A stretch of 64,000 nucleotides of DNA from Malachius bipustulatus (lineage: Eukaryota > Arthropoda > Insecta > Coleoptera > Melyridae), in the NCBI GenBank assembly GCA_910589415.1, contig OU342634.1, positions 40,416,723 through 40,480,722 on the forward strand, read 5' to 3'. Positions 35,721 to 46,945 of the stretch are shown in pieces (position 1 is the stretch's first letter; every line of letters begins with the position of its first letter). Under the pieces are notes generated by a model. That model worked only from the letters and a program-made list of their open reading frames with translations. It did not search any database and was not told the origin of the DNA. The position numbers and the translations under genes are program-made.

Positions 35721-36580
35721 ATCACAGATATTAGGGGCAAAATTACCTCCCGCAATTCTAAAAACTCCGCCACTGGTATATGAAAAAAGTTAGTCAGCGT
35801 AAAAAAGTAGTTAATATCAATGGTAAGATATGTAGCAAAGTTGAGTTCCGCGTACCTCAAATAACGGTATCTGATATATCGCAAAAACGGTGCATTTGCG
35901 GACACACGTACACACGTTAATGGGAACTTTTTACCTTAGAATAAGCCAATAAGGAATCATCCCCTAAAATTTTTCGCACTTCTTTAAGATAGTCCTGTAC
36001 ATATATTACAGGAATGGAAACATAAATTGAAAACATTTTCCCGAAATATGAAAAAATTGCTTGTAAAGAATATTTCCTCCGGCAAATAAATTACTAGACA
36101 AAAGATGAATGACATGTTGTCAGACAACATGCCATCCATTGATGTTGTGCTGTGAGCATAGGCGGAAATTGTAGACACGTGTTTCGTCCTGTTTGGGACT
36201 CTTCAGTAAAATGTATCTACCAACACACAGCACAGTTTAGATCACGGATCCCGTGAGCAGAATGCAATGAAATAAATTTTTTGAAATAAAAATTTTATTT
36301 TTATTTTTATTTCAAATAAATTACTTGTTGCATTTTTTCGATAAAAAGTTAATTAACGTTCCTAAATTCAAAAAACAAATTCATCCCCTCAAACCAAACT
36401 TGGGGCTTCTCCATAAGGTAAGAGTTCGAATTTTGGATTTAGACTCGCAATAATCAATAATTGGAAACGCATCATTTAGAAAAAAGTTGTTGCACTATTT
36501 TATACTTATTGAGGGCTTTTAAAGGGGTATAATAAATGAAAGGGATGTTGAGATGGCATCGAAAATCAATGATGAGGAAA
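35721..36580. other. Sequence of unknown nature with a short AT-rich run
   Basis: No gene seen. A TTTTTATTTTTATTTCAAATA stretch occurs near 36290-36320. Confidence 0.35.
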
Positions 36581-36990
36581 TTTTTAGAGAAGCTTAGAGA
36601 GAAAAACCAAAGGATAAATACCTAATTATTTGTAAGAGGGAAGAGAAGCAGTGATAGTAGGAGAGAGAAAGAGAGAGAGAAAGAGAATCAGGAGCCTAAA
36701 AGGAGAGGTTTCAGAGAAGTTTTTAAAGAGAATATTTTAAAAAAATTGATCGTTAAGGTGAAGAGGAGCAAAAACAAGTTTCGGAGGACCAGAAAAAGAT
36801 TTTTGGAGAAATTGTGAGGGAATGCTTAAAAGGAGTGAGATAATTGTCTGTAAAGGTGAAGAGAAGCACCGAGAGACGGGGAGAGAAATAATCATGACCG
36901 TGAAAAAGAATTTTGAAAGAAGGTGTCAAAGAAAAGTTGAAAAAGGTAAATAATTGTTTGTAGGAGTGACTTTTCACTCCTACAGCAGCG
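36580..36990 (+). repeat. Purine-rich degenerate tandem repeat with (GA)n core
   Basis: Strong purine bias on the plus strand, with recurring blocks AATAATTGTTTGTA or AATTGTCTGTAAAGGTGAAG, GAGAAGCA, and GAAAAAGATTTT at intervals of roughly 120-150 bp (about three units), including GAGAGAGAAAGAGAGAGAGA near 36660. It ends with the perfect hairpin GTAGGAGTGACTTTTCACTC (36960-36983). No protein is suggested. Confidence 0.5.
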
Positions 36991-37369
36991 AGAGACATAA
37001 ATTAAAAAACGAATTCAACACATTTTATTTTAAATTCAGATTTGGAAATTTTGAACTTTTTTAATGAACCCAACTGAGACAAAGAACACCAGCTAACGGA
37101 ACTTTTTTTTTGTTTATGGAGTTTTTGTGTTTATGGTAATTTAAAAAAATTTAATTTAAAGTAATAAGAGTAGATTGGGAAGGAGATACCTTATTAACAA
37201 CACATAACTGGTGGTAGCAGTTAAGGGCAACACGCCCTTGAAAAATCTGAAACAAAATTTAGGAATATCGATATTTATTTTCTTACGAACCATACTCAGA
37301 TGAGAAAGAGATACTGATTCCTCCTGAAAACGTTACGATGTATTAATTTGGCTGCTATGAACAACATTT

Positions 37370-37925
37370 TTAATCTCGCCTGACCAAGAGAGTTCTTAAA
37401 GTGTTAACAAATGAATGTTCGTTTGGAGAAAAGTTGATATTCATTCAATTTTCATCCCTACCAAAACCTGTTTCCAGAAGAAACTTAAATTTGAGTAATT
37501 TTTTATGCGATCTTTTGTGTTTAAATAAGAGACTTAAATTTCAAAATCGATTGGCGATGAAAAAGGTTATGCAATTCATGAGCGAATAGTTGATATTTTG
37601 AGATCAGCCTATAATTGCAGGTGTTAAATCGAAAATTCGAAAACCGCGTCTCGAAGTGAGACATCAAGTGTAGAAATTTGTTCATCAAAACTTACAAGAA
37701 AATTTATTTGGAGGTACATTATACGAAATCCACGAAGTGATTCTGCCCGCCTTCACAATCATCACCCTGTAAAAAATTTGTTGACGTTTTTTTTCTAATT
37801 TCTTGACTAATAAAGCAGATAAATAAAGAACAGGGCTGCTTACACGCGGGAACAAAATCGAAATCCCTTGGAAATATCGCAAGTTGTCCCCAATTAAAAT
37901 GGGACAAAATTTTGGGGTGTGATAC
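37370..37925 (+). repeat. Dispersed repeat, copy 2 (related to 2990-3515)
   Basis: Collinear blocks shared with 2990-3515 include CAAAACCTGTTTCCAGAAG, ATCACCCTGTA, AATAAAGCAGATAAA and AAAATTTTGGGGTGTG. The short frames within it have no family signature. Confidence 0.55.
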
Positions 37926-37975
37926 TTTCATATTTTCGCATTGTATTATTAATGATAAAAAAAGATTCCTCTGGT

Positions 37976-39722
37976 TTAATAGTAATAGCAGCCCCCACCC
38001 TTCTACAATTCCCCCACTTCATCCCTTTTTTTTTAAATAGCAGCCCTACATTTTTTTGGCACGGATTTTTATTCGATGGCTCACATTTTTTTGAATACGG
38101 AGATACCCCATATGCGTGGTCTAGTATTACAAGTTTTAATACAGGCTGGAAATTTAATAACGGAATATTAAAACTAAATAACTTACCCAGAAATTCAAAT
38201 GTCGCTAGAAAACGTAATAAAAACGTCTGATTCTTATTAGTAAATGTTCAAAATAATGTTCTCGTGTACACAACGAAAGTAATCTGCTATCTGTCCAATT
38301 GCTATCTCAAATTTTTTATCTTGTTTTTTATCTAGAGCGTATCTGGGATCATTAACGTTTTTTAGAAACTCAAAAATTTTGCGGTGTAGCAGATGAATTT
38401 TATCATTTCTGTTTTATTCTTCGGTGTGTTGTGTTGAATTTGTTGCAATTTTATTCAAATAATTTCAATTAATTTTTGATCTAATAATGTGGTACTCTGC
38501 GAATAGGAATCTTAATGATGATTGGGTATGGTGATATGCGCAGAACGCAGGGACAAAAGCTGTTCATTTATTTAATAAAAAAACATCCAAATTTACCACC
38601 ACTAACTCAGGGAACTGTGTCTAAGATACATTCACAGTTTCGTGATTGATTATGGACACGTTAAACCACTGCCTAGGAGACCAAAACTTGTTGAAGATGA
38701 TGTAAAAGTCAATATTTTATTGACTTTTCAAGGAGAACCAACAACTTCTACCCATCAAGTTGCGCGTGAAAATGATGTTAGTCAATCAACTGTTTTCCGG
38801 TGTCTGAAAAATGAGAAAATGCATCCATATAAACTACAACACGTTCAATAATTGATTAACGGTGATTCTGATAGAGACTGCAATTTTGCGAACTGTTGGA
38901 CATGTTACATGGGAATATCATTTCTTCTGAAAACATTCTGTTTTCCGATCAAGCGAAATTTATTTTAAATGACGAAGTAAATAGGCAAAATTGCAGATAC
39001 TGGGCTGCAGAAAATCCCAACTGGATGTGGCAAACACACACTCAGCGTCCTCAGAAATTGAACGTATGGGCTTGGTGTTGGTATGATCGGTGAGCACGTA
39101 GTTGGACCTTTTTTTATAGAATATTTAAACGGTGCCAGATATTTAGAAATACTAAGGGAACAAGTTGTCCCATTGTTAGCAGAATTGAATCCCAATGTGA
39201 CAGAATCAAACATTCCCCATGGAAGGATATGGTTTCAACAAGACGGTGCACCGCCCTACTTCGCTGTTCAAGTACCTACCTACTGGAATATTTACTCGAA
39301 GTCTTTCCGCAAAGATGGATTGCCGAAGAGGATTCTTAGAATGGCCCTCCCAGATCATTTAGATCTTATACCCCACTCGACTTTTTCTTACGTGTTCAAA
39401 ACGCAACCTGCTAATTTAGATGATTTATGATTTAAGAATTAGAATAACCTCAGAAATTAGTGACGTAAGGCCTGACGTTTTGAATAGAGTTAGGAAAGCA
39501 TTCCATAGCAGATTACTTCGTTGTGTGCAAGAGAATGGTGAACATGTTGAACATTTACTGATAAGAATCAGACGTGTTTTTTACGTTTTCTGGCGACATT
39601 TGAATTTCTGGGTAAGTTATTTAATCGAATTGTGACAAAAAATGTAGGGCTGCTATTTAAAAAAAAGGGGGATGAAGTGGTGGGGGTAAAAGGGTGGGAG
39701 CTGATTTTTTAGCTATGATAAA
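37976..39722 (+). mobile_element. Mariner-like DNA transposon with long terminal inverted repeats
   Basis: The ends are mirrored: a left GCAGCCCCCACCCTT block with CCACTTCATCCC and AAATAGCAGCCCTACATTTT (37990-38058), and the complement at 39636-39705. The inverted similarity continues past a roughly 120-bp left-arm insertion (38058-38178) into CTTACCCAGAAATTCAAATG and ACGTCTGATTCTTATTAGTA, and on the right these lie in the last part of the transposase reading frame. The TIRs therefore total about 170-200 bp and overlap coding sequence. The exact outer boundary is uncertain. Confidence 0.75.
38487..39640 (+). pseudogene. Mariner/Tc1-type transposase, broken by frameshifts
   Basis: Conceptual reading starts at ATG 38487 and needs several frame changes (near 38530, 38640, 38850, 39090 and 39420). 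The N-terminal helix-turn-helix part contains GTVSKIHSQF and QVARENDVSQSTVFR. The catalytic part has ILFSDQAKF (first aspartate), YWAAENPNW, and IWFQQDGAPPYF (second aspartate). The place where this family normally has a third acidic residue (a PDLTPLDFF-like motif) reads HLDLIPHSTFSY, so the active site is damaged. The end carries QPANLDDL and an HLLIRI tail. The layout matches the IS630/Tc1/mariner families with a DUF4817-like N-terminus common in insects. Confidence 0.8.
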
Positions 39723-40277
39723 AAAATAGTCCTTAATAAAATAAACTTTACGTGTCTCAGCGTTTCCCACATAAACCATTTTGTATTAAATAATTAATTT
39801 TATTCCATAAGTGAGATTCACACTGTATATAGAAACAGCTCTTTTTTTGTGTTTTTGTTAGTTTCACTTGCTATTTTATTATCGAGTAAAAAAAATGTTA
39901 AAATTATATTTCATCAAGATTTCCACGTGAATAATTTTAATGCATGACTTGATAACTGTTGATATTGGACGGACCTACGACTGATATGGGATCTATTTTT
40001 AGCTGAAGATTTACAGTTCATCGTATAGGCTACGTGGATAATGCGATAATACAATATGGTATTGTTTCATAAGTGTGACTTTCAATTGAAATGAATCTGT
40101 GATAGTAAAATTGTTTTCATTAGGTATATTATGCTGCATGGAAAACTGTTTCAGCATTTTTTTGGCAACTAAACTAACTTCAGGTATAATGCTGTTGAAA
40201 TTTTAAACATACCAAACGTATTAGCATCAGTTTATTTGCAAAAAAAGGTAAAGTCATTATTAGAAATAATTACTGTA
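39723..40277. other. AT-rich sequence, no gene seen
   Basis: No recognisable frame or repeat. Confidence 0.4.
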
Positions 40278-40917
40278 CCGGGTGTCCCAACACTAGTGTC
40301 CACCCCCTAAATCGAGCTTAATTTTAAAGATAAAAAATTGAAACTTTGAGGATTTGTGTACTTGATATAGGACCACGGAATGGCATAATCAGTTTCATTA
40401 AAAAAAAAATTAGTTCTGGCGCCAGCGATAAAAAACTGTAAGATGGTGGTAAATTGTCGAAAAAAAAATTATTTTTTTTTTCAATACATACGTAGAAATC
40501 GATTAATAAAATCAATATCGCTTGAAAGAAATGTGAAAAAACTAATTATAAGGCTTTAATTAAATAAAATATAATTATATAGCAATGACAGGTAGACAAT
40601 ATAATCTGAACAATATAATCAATATTATCTGAAAACGGTAGGTGCATAAAGTTTTATGACAAAGTAAATAAGGCCCAAATAAATAGAAGGACGGCTCTTG
40701 CTGGGCTAGCCGGCACACTGAACCTGCACTGGACAGTGTCGTAGTATGGACTCATGAAAAAGGTGATTATTAAAAATATATTAAAAATGTTTTTTAATGA
40801 AACTAATTATGCCATTCCGTGGTCCTATATCAAGTACACAAATCCTCAAAGTTTCAATTTTTTATCTTTAAAATTAAGCTCGATTTAGGGGGTGGACACT
40901 AGTGTTGGGACACCCGG
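40278..40917. mobile_element. 640-bp palindromic TA-flanked MITE
   Basis: The left end CCGGGTGTCCCAACACTAGT is exactly complementary to the right end, and about 140 bp of each arm are nearly identical in reverse. TA flanks lie at 40276-40277 and 40918-40919. The centre (about 40430-40780) is not palindromic and includes a GC-richer patch near 40690-40730 (TGCTGGGCTAGCCGGCACAC). No coding. Confidence 0.85.
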
Positions 40918-40919
40918 TA

Positions 40920-42100
40920 CATCAAAATAAATAATATAAATATGCAATACCTAGTTATTCAAATTCCAGGTAAAAATAATTTTTTTTCATTATTGTTTAT
41001 CTTGCGTAATATGATTGCATAATCCTACCTATTTTTGTGATTGAAATAGGTATTGCCGTCATTTTTTTTTTAATATTATAATAAATTATGTTATGAGCAT
41101 TCATGTATTTTTTCAGCAAAAAAATTCCAGATAAAATGATGATAAAATAAATTAGGGGTTCAAAGTACGAGAGCTCACTGCAAGTTTGTGCCGTTATGTT
41201 TCTGTGATAACGAGTTGAGACTGAGTGCAATGGAAAGAGAATAAATTTCCTATTCCGAAAATCCAGATGTGCAGCGACGCATCAGCCTGAACGAAGATTG
41301 TGAACGACTCCTTTAGGGGCGGGGGATCAAAAAGTAGTTTTAATTTTATTTCTTAAATACGGAACAAGTAACAGAAATGAAATTAGGCAGGCATTGTCTG
41401 CTATTGAAAATACGCCCAGTGGACAGTGGACAATTTTTAATAATTATCTCTTCTTATTTTAAGGGGTAGAAAAGACCACCCCTATACCGTATTTCGCTCG
41501 TAACTTTTTTTCCTACAGCCATACCGGCATTATAAAATATATTTTGAATAATCGGATTAATTCTAAATAAAAAAGGTGTCTTGAGTTTTTTTGGTTAATT
41601 TAATGATCTTCGAGAAAAAAAATTCATTCTTTATACATGATTTGAATACGGTAAAAATTTTGACCAAATGATTGAATTCAAATAATTTTTTCCTTGATTA
41701 GCGTTAAACTTACAAAAAAAGGAAGACACTTTTTTGATTAAGGATAAATCGGACTATCCAAAATATATTTTAGAATGCCGGTACGACTGCAACAAAAAAA
41801 TTAAAACCCACTTTTTCACTTTCAATAGGAGAGAGGCGAATGATTTATTTTCATTTTTGAAAACCTGTAGGTGAATGCGCGTCGCGTAGGTAAATACAGA
41901 GCGAGCCTGCGCCTGAATGGTTATAGCCTGAGGGACCGATTTTGTGGGGGCATATGATAATGCCGTCATGCTATGAGAGAAATTCTTATTTGCGGTTAAA
42001 GAAATCTATTATACAGTTATGTTAAATCATAATTTAACCAACTTTGATGGTCAAAAAAAAAAACAGTGGATAAGAATTGATCACTGATAAAAGTGATAAG
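40920..42100. other. AT-rich sequence with an imperfect inverted repeat
   Basis: The segment about 41505-41590 (ATACCGGCATTATAAAATAT, GGTGTCTT) is complementary to about 41710-41800 (AAGACAC, AAATATATTTTAGAATGCCG). No gene; a few GC-richer bases lie near 41870-41960. Confidence 0.45.
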
Positions 42101-42139
42101 GTGAAAACCACGGATTACGTCGTGCCGATTCTTTTGACT

Positions 42140-42540
42140 TGGAAATGTCGTTGTACGTATTTTGCACTTCTATACAGGTGTCCCTTCAAATTTCGAAAAT
42201 ATCCGTCCATGTGGCCCGGTTTTCTGGTTTTCTGCGACACTGGTCGTAGTTTTCAATCTAGAAAAGTGATTTTTTTCTGGAAATAAGATATCCACAAGGA
42301 GTGGTCTGGTGTTCCATTCGAGCAAAATCGACCAAGCCGTTTCAAAATGGCAGCCCTTTGAATTTTAGGAAAAATTGCTATTTTTTAACTCCTATACAAT
42401 AAGCAAGATGGGAAAAACTTAGAAATAAAATCAACTGGGTTAAAAGAACATAATTCAAACTTGTTCAGGTGTAAAAAAATTGCAATTTTTCCATTAATAA
42501 GCCAGTGGCGCGGGTAGGAAAAGGGTGAGAATGGCTGAGA
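42140..42540 (+). repeat. R640 repeat family, first unit of a pair split by a LINE
   Basis: Carries ACAGGTGTCCCTTCAAATTT, GTCGTAGTTTTCAATCTAGA, AAGCCGTTTCAAAATGGCAG and AAGCCAGTGGCGCGGGTAGG, then breaks off in GGCTGAGAAAGGG where LINE sequence starts. Confidence 0.75.
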
Positions 42541-42571
42541 AAGGGTGTTCTGAAAAAGAGTGGATAGCAAG

Positions 42572-43654
42572 GGTCTGAAGCTTTGGATTCTCACTCTCAA
42601 GTGGATGTGGTCTATATGGACTTCTCTAAGGCTTTTGATAGAGTTGACCATGGCTTACTTCTCTCCAAACTCTCCTCATTTGGCCTCTCCGATGCCCTTA
42701 TAGATTTTCTCTCTAATTACTTCGCTCACAGACGTCAATATGATTGTGTCCTACGGTGGTTCCAACTCCCCTGAATACCCTGTTACTTCTGGTGTCTTTA
42801 AGCGTTCTTAATTGGGTCCAATCTTTTTCAATTTATTTATAAATGACATTGTTGACATTGTTGAGGGTATTGAGGTCGATCACCTATTATATGCTGACGA
42901 TTTGAAGATCTTTTGTAAGATTCATTCATTAGACGATTGTTTAAGACTTCAACGTTCCATCGATCGTATTAACATTTGGTGCAATAAAAACTTACTTCCT
43001 CTTAATACCTCCAAATGCTATACCATGTCTTTCAGTCTTAAACATACTCTGACCCAGTTTTCATACACTATTGATGGACACCCTGTTAAAAAGGTTACGG
43101 AATTCATGGACCTTGGTGTAATATTTGATCCCAAGCTCTCATTCGGCAAACACATTGACTATGCAGCCACCTCTGCATTTAGATTGCTAGGCTTTATTAT
43201 TCGCAATTCAATAGATTTTGGAAACATTCTTACCCTCATAACTCTCTTTCGAGCTATTGTCTTGCCTAGACTGGAGTATGGCAGTGTGATTTGGTCTCCT
43301 GGTTACAAATGTCACCTTCTCAGCCTGGAACGCGTGCAGCGTCGTTTTTTAAAGTTCCTATATCGTAAGAGGACGGGCTCATATCCTGTACACGGCTACC
43401 CTGAGTCTGAACTTCTGAAAGAATTTGATTTTAGAAGTTTGGAGGACAGGCGTGCGTATATGTTTGTGCGCTTTCTTTGGGGACTGTTAAATGGACATAT
43501 CGATTCTTCTTTCATCCTGTCCCAAATCTCCCTTAATGTTCCTCAGGTTGCTCTTAGGCGGCAACAGTTCTTGAGGGTGAGAACCCCGAGGACTAACACT
43601 TTTGTCTTCTCTCCACTGCATCGAATGTGTGACTGTGCTAATCAGCATGATTAG
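42572..43654 (+). pseudogene. LINE reverse transcriptase C-terminal half
   Basis: The first frame (42583-42774) reads VVYMDFSKAFDRVDHGLL, the palm motif. A frameshift near 42735 and a TAA at 42809-42811 interrupt the segment that should read VPQGS. The second frame (42812-43654) reads LGPIFFNLFIND, then HLLYADDLKIF with the catalytic YADD, then the thumb region (FMDLGVIFDPKL; LPRLEYGSVIWSP) and a C-terminal basic tail. The spacing and LEYGSVIW-type motif fit the Jockey group. With the fingers and endonuclease missing and the frame broken, it cannot move by itself. Confidence 0.85.
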
Positions 43655-43938
43655 CATTGACAGCCTTGATGTTTTCTTTTGCAATGCTCAACAGATTAAA
43701 AGATATTTCTTAAGCTTGGACTCAGTCTGACCAGGATTTGCTGCCGCGTATTTGCCAAATCTCGCAGTTCATTCTGTTTGATGTATATCTTCTTACATGA
43801 TTTTTTACAATTTTATTTTATACCTTGGCTTTTACTTTTTTGTATTATATTGTATGTTTATTTGTAGAGCTGAAATTCTATGTAACTCAGCAGTTATTCA
43901 CACCCTTTGTATGGCATGTGCTGTTGGGTGGATGTAGA

Positions 43939-43939
<1 letters not shown>

Positions 43940-44033
<94 letters not shown>

Positions 44034-44035
44034 AT
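43940..44035 (+). repeat. (AAAT)n microsatellite, LINE tail
   Basis: Uninterrupted tetranucleotide repeat of about 24 units, directly 3' of the LINE. Confidence 0.95.
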
Positions 44036-44660
44036 TTTTATAACCGTTTATGAGCCTATTTTTGAATGAATTGGGCTTAAATTTTTCCAGTAGACAACTA
44101 TACTAATAACCCTTAACTCTGAAATATTTCAAGAAGCAAATAAGAAAAATGGCGGAGAATTTCAAAAATTTTTACATGATGTTTATTTCTCTAAAATTTA
44201 AAATTTTCGGTTTTAAAAATTCCTCTGTAGCTTCATCTTTTAATAATAATGAACGAGATTTTACAGCCTTGTATAAATTATGGAAAATTTTCGATTTTCG
44301 TTAAAAAAGTTTCCCAAAGACGCGTTACTTCTACATTAGGGTTGTCCCTTCAAATTTCCAAAAAACCTGTTCTTGTCCAACCCCCCCCCCATTTCAAGTC
44401 GCAATTTGCAATCTAAGGGACTGAAATCCATGTGAGAGGAAGATATCCACAAGAAGTGGTCTGGTATTTCATTTGAGTAACATCGGTGAACATGTTTCAA
44501 AATGGCGACCATTTAAATTTCGTGAAAATGGTTATTTTTTTAACCCCTGCAAATGCAAGATGGCAAACAAACTCTGCAACTAAATAATTAACAACACGGG
44601 ACGAATTTCTTTCGAATTTCTAGGTAGTGTAAAAAAATTACTTCTTTAAATTTATTTTGC
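44036..44660 (+). repeat. R640 repeat family, rest of split unit plus second unit
   Basis: Starts with TAACCGTTTATGAGCC, the part missing from 42140-42540, then has the next unit with CTGTAGCTTCATC, GGTTGTCCCTTCAAATTTCC (about 44340), CATGTTTCAAAATGGCGACC and GCAAGATGGCAAA. A run of C (CCAACCCCCCCCCC) near 44375 is an odd local feature. Confidence 0.7.
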
Positions 44661-46340
44661 CAATAGCGTGTATGGGAAAAGGAGAAAAGCTGCAAAATAT
44701 CTATATCCATTTTATGACACGTTTTCAAAAGAATTAACCTGGAATTTTGACAATAAACAACAAACTACATTATACAATATCTTATACAATAAAGACCTTG
44801 AAAAATTTCCTATTAAAAACCTATTTCCAAAACGGCGGAAATATTCAAAACTGAATCAACGCATAGACATACACTATTTACGCGATTGATGGGCAAAAGA
44901 TTTTTAAATATTATGTTATTGATGCTTATTCAACATTACAACATTAATTATACAATTCAGTTGTATTAGACAATAATAACTGATAAGCTTCGCGTTTCAA
45001 ATATGCCAAGATTAGATAAGAATAATAGGAAATGGATATAGAAATAACAAATACTAAGTTCTATTACAAACGATAAAATTTGTTACATTGAGTTAATTAT
45101 GTATTATTATTACATGAGTGGAAATTTCAGACATGAGTCTGAAATTTTCACACGAAATCATCATTTGAGCTAATACTATAAGTGCCTAATTGACAGTTTC
45201 TTTTAAACCCTTTTCTTATTGGAAATTATGATTACCTACGTAGGTATATTATAATACTTGTGAAATATTCAATGTTCCTTAAAAGTTTATCATCCATAAT
45301 GACTCCTTAAGAATAATATATGAAAATTTTGTGGAAAAAAGTGACAAAAAAAGTGACAATACTGCACTCAATAAAAGAAAATTAAAGCTTATAGGTATAC
45401 AAAATAGTATTTTCATATTTTTCTCTAGCATTTTTGAGAAACGAGTTGATGAAATGTAAAATTTGCAGGAAATAATTAAGATGGTTAAAAAAAAGGGGAG
45501 AACCGCTACAAATTTCTCAGCAAAATATTTCAAGAAGGAAAGTAAAAACTTCCCAGTGCGAAGCCATTTTCGATATTTGAGGAAAACACAACAACCAAAG
45601 TTAAGAAAAGGAGATTTGAACCCCCCACTTTCAGGCCGCCTCAAATCTACGGGATATTATTGGACGTTTTTCACGAAACCTCTCTCTGAAACTCTTGAAA
45701 CTGTACATAATTTAATTCAACAAAACCAACTTTTTCGGCCATATTTGACCGGACTACTACTAGCACTAGCCCATATAGGAAACGTAAGATCACATTCCAA
45801 AATGGTAACCGGTTTTTGAGATATTTGGCAAAAATCCATTTTTGAGCCATATTTACCCATTTTTGAGCCATTTTTTCAAAAGAGCGACCTCAAAAACATG
45901 TATTTTTTGGTCAAAAGGGAAAACTTTTTGTTCTTTCGTCGAATTTTTTTTTGGATTATCGATCGGTTTACATGCACCCGGACTTTTGCAAGTTTATGCA
46001 AATAAGTACTGTGTCCGAGGCTGGTGAATAACAATAAAAATTGTGATTTTCACTTGTTTATAACTTATAACCAACTCAATTTAAACTCCAACTGTAAAAA
46101 CCACTCTTACTGGATTTTCTCAGACAATCTAGAAATGTAATACCTAATATACAGGCTGTCCTATAAAAAATGCAATGAAGTCGATATAACACAAATTAAA
46201 TTTAAAAATTTACCTGTTTCGTTTTTTTTTTAATTCTACAAATATTAACTGAGAAAATGCTGAGTTAATCCATCACTTTTGAGAAGCACTTATTAGAAAC
46301 TTTTTTTCAATTTAAATAGTTACTAAGCCTATTTTTTTTT
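44661..46340. other. AT-rich sequence; contains a dispersed repeat block
   Basis: The 73-codon frame at 44668-44889 and the 118-codon frame at 45463-45819 match nothing I know. About 45800-46010 shares GGTTTTTGAGATATTTGGCA, a TTTTGAGCCAT block and a CACCCGGACT block with 60205-60395, indicating a low-copy dispersed repeat. Confidence 0.4.
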
Positions 46341-46357
46341 TAATTATAATAGTATTT

Positions 46358-46490
46358 TATGCAACGAGCTTATAATGAAGGCTATTAATACGCGAGTATG
46401 ATGGTTAAGATACGAGCCGTAGGCGAGTGTCTTAACCATCATAAGAGCGTATTAATAGCCATTATCTGCGAGTTCCATACACTATTTTTT
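46358..46490. repeat. Hairpin with GAGCCGTAGGCGAG apex
   Basis: The arms GGCTATTAATACGCGAGTAT/GATGGTTAAGA (46380-46410) and TCTTAACCATCATAAGAGCG/TATTAATAGCC (46430-46460) are complementary with a few mismatches. The loop reads TACGAGCCGTAGGCGAGTG, itself containing GAGCC and GGCGAG blocks. Weaker pairing extends outward to about 46358 and 46490. Confidence 0.7.
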
Positions 46491-46945
46491 CTACGACCCT
46501 TTTTTATTTCATAGAAAAGATTAAAAAATTATATATTTTAACAATGACCCGTGTACAATTGCGGATCATTGAGAAGATAGGTTGCTATTTGCTTACGCAT
46601 ATTAGGTACCAAATTCTCTCTTCGTTGCTAAGATTATTCTGCTGAGACATGTTTTAGTATATCAAGTTTAAAGGGCACTACTCACTACTGCGTAATTTTT
46701 ATTATGCGAAGTTCGAATTCCGAATTTTACGCTTCGATTTTGAGATTAATTAATAATTTTAATAACTGACAGCCATTAATTACGATATTGTATGACTGCG
46801 CAACGCGGGTCGCAGCGTTGTCGCTTTGAATACTATATCACGGAGCGCTACGAATGATATAATACTTTATCTTCCCATCTTTTACACGATATACCTACTT
46901 ATCAAATTAATTAAGGTAACATAAAATCTTCCCCTAACCTGGTTG
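46491..46945. other. AT-rich sequence, no gene seen
   Basis: Contains a GC-richer stretch near 46795-46850 (CGCAACGCGGGTCGCAGCG); no frame or repeat assigned. Confidence 0.4.

Larger units (their letters stand above)
42541..44035 (+). mobile_element. LINE, 5'-truncated, with (AAAT)n tail
   Basis: It starts abruptly in the palm of the reverse transcriptase and ends with about 95 bp of perfect AAAT repeats (43940-44035), the 3' tail. R640 sequence resumes directly after the tail, so the insertion split a repeat unit. Clear flanking duplications could not be defined by eye. Confidence 0.85.

Noticed and set aside
45463..45819. 118-codon plus-strand gene
   Set aside because: No domain, no supporting splice or promoter signals, and its end overlaps a dispersed repeat.
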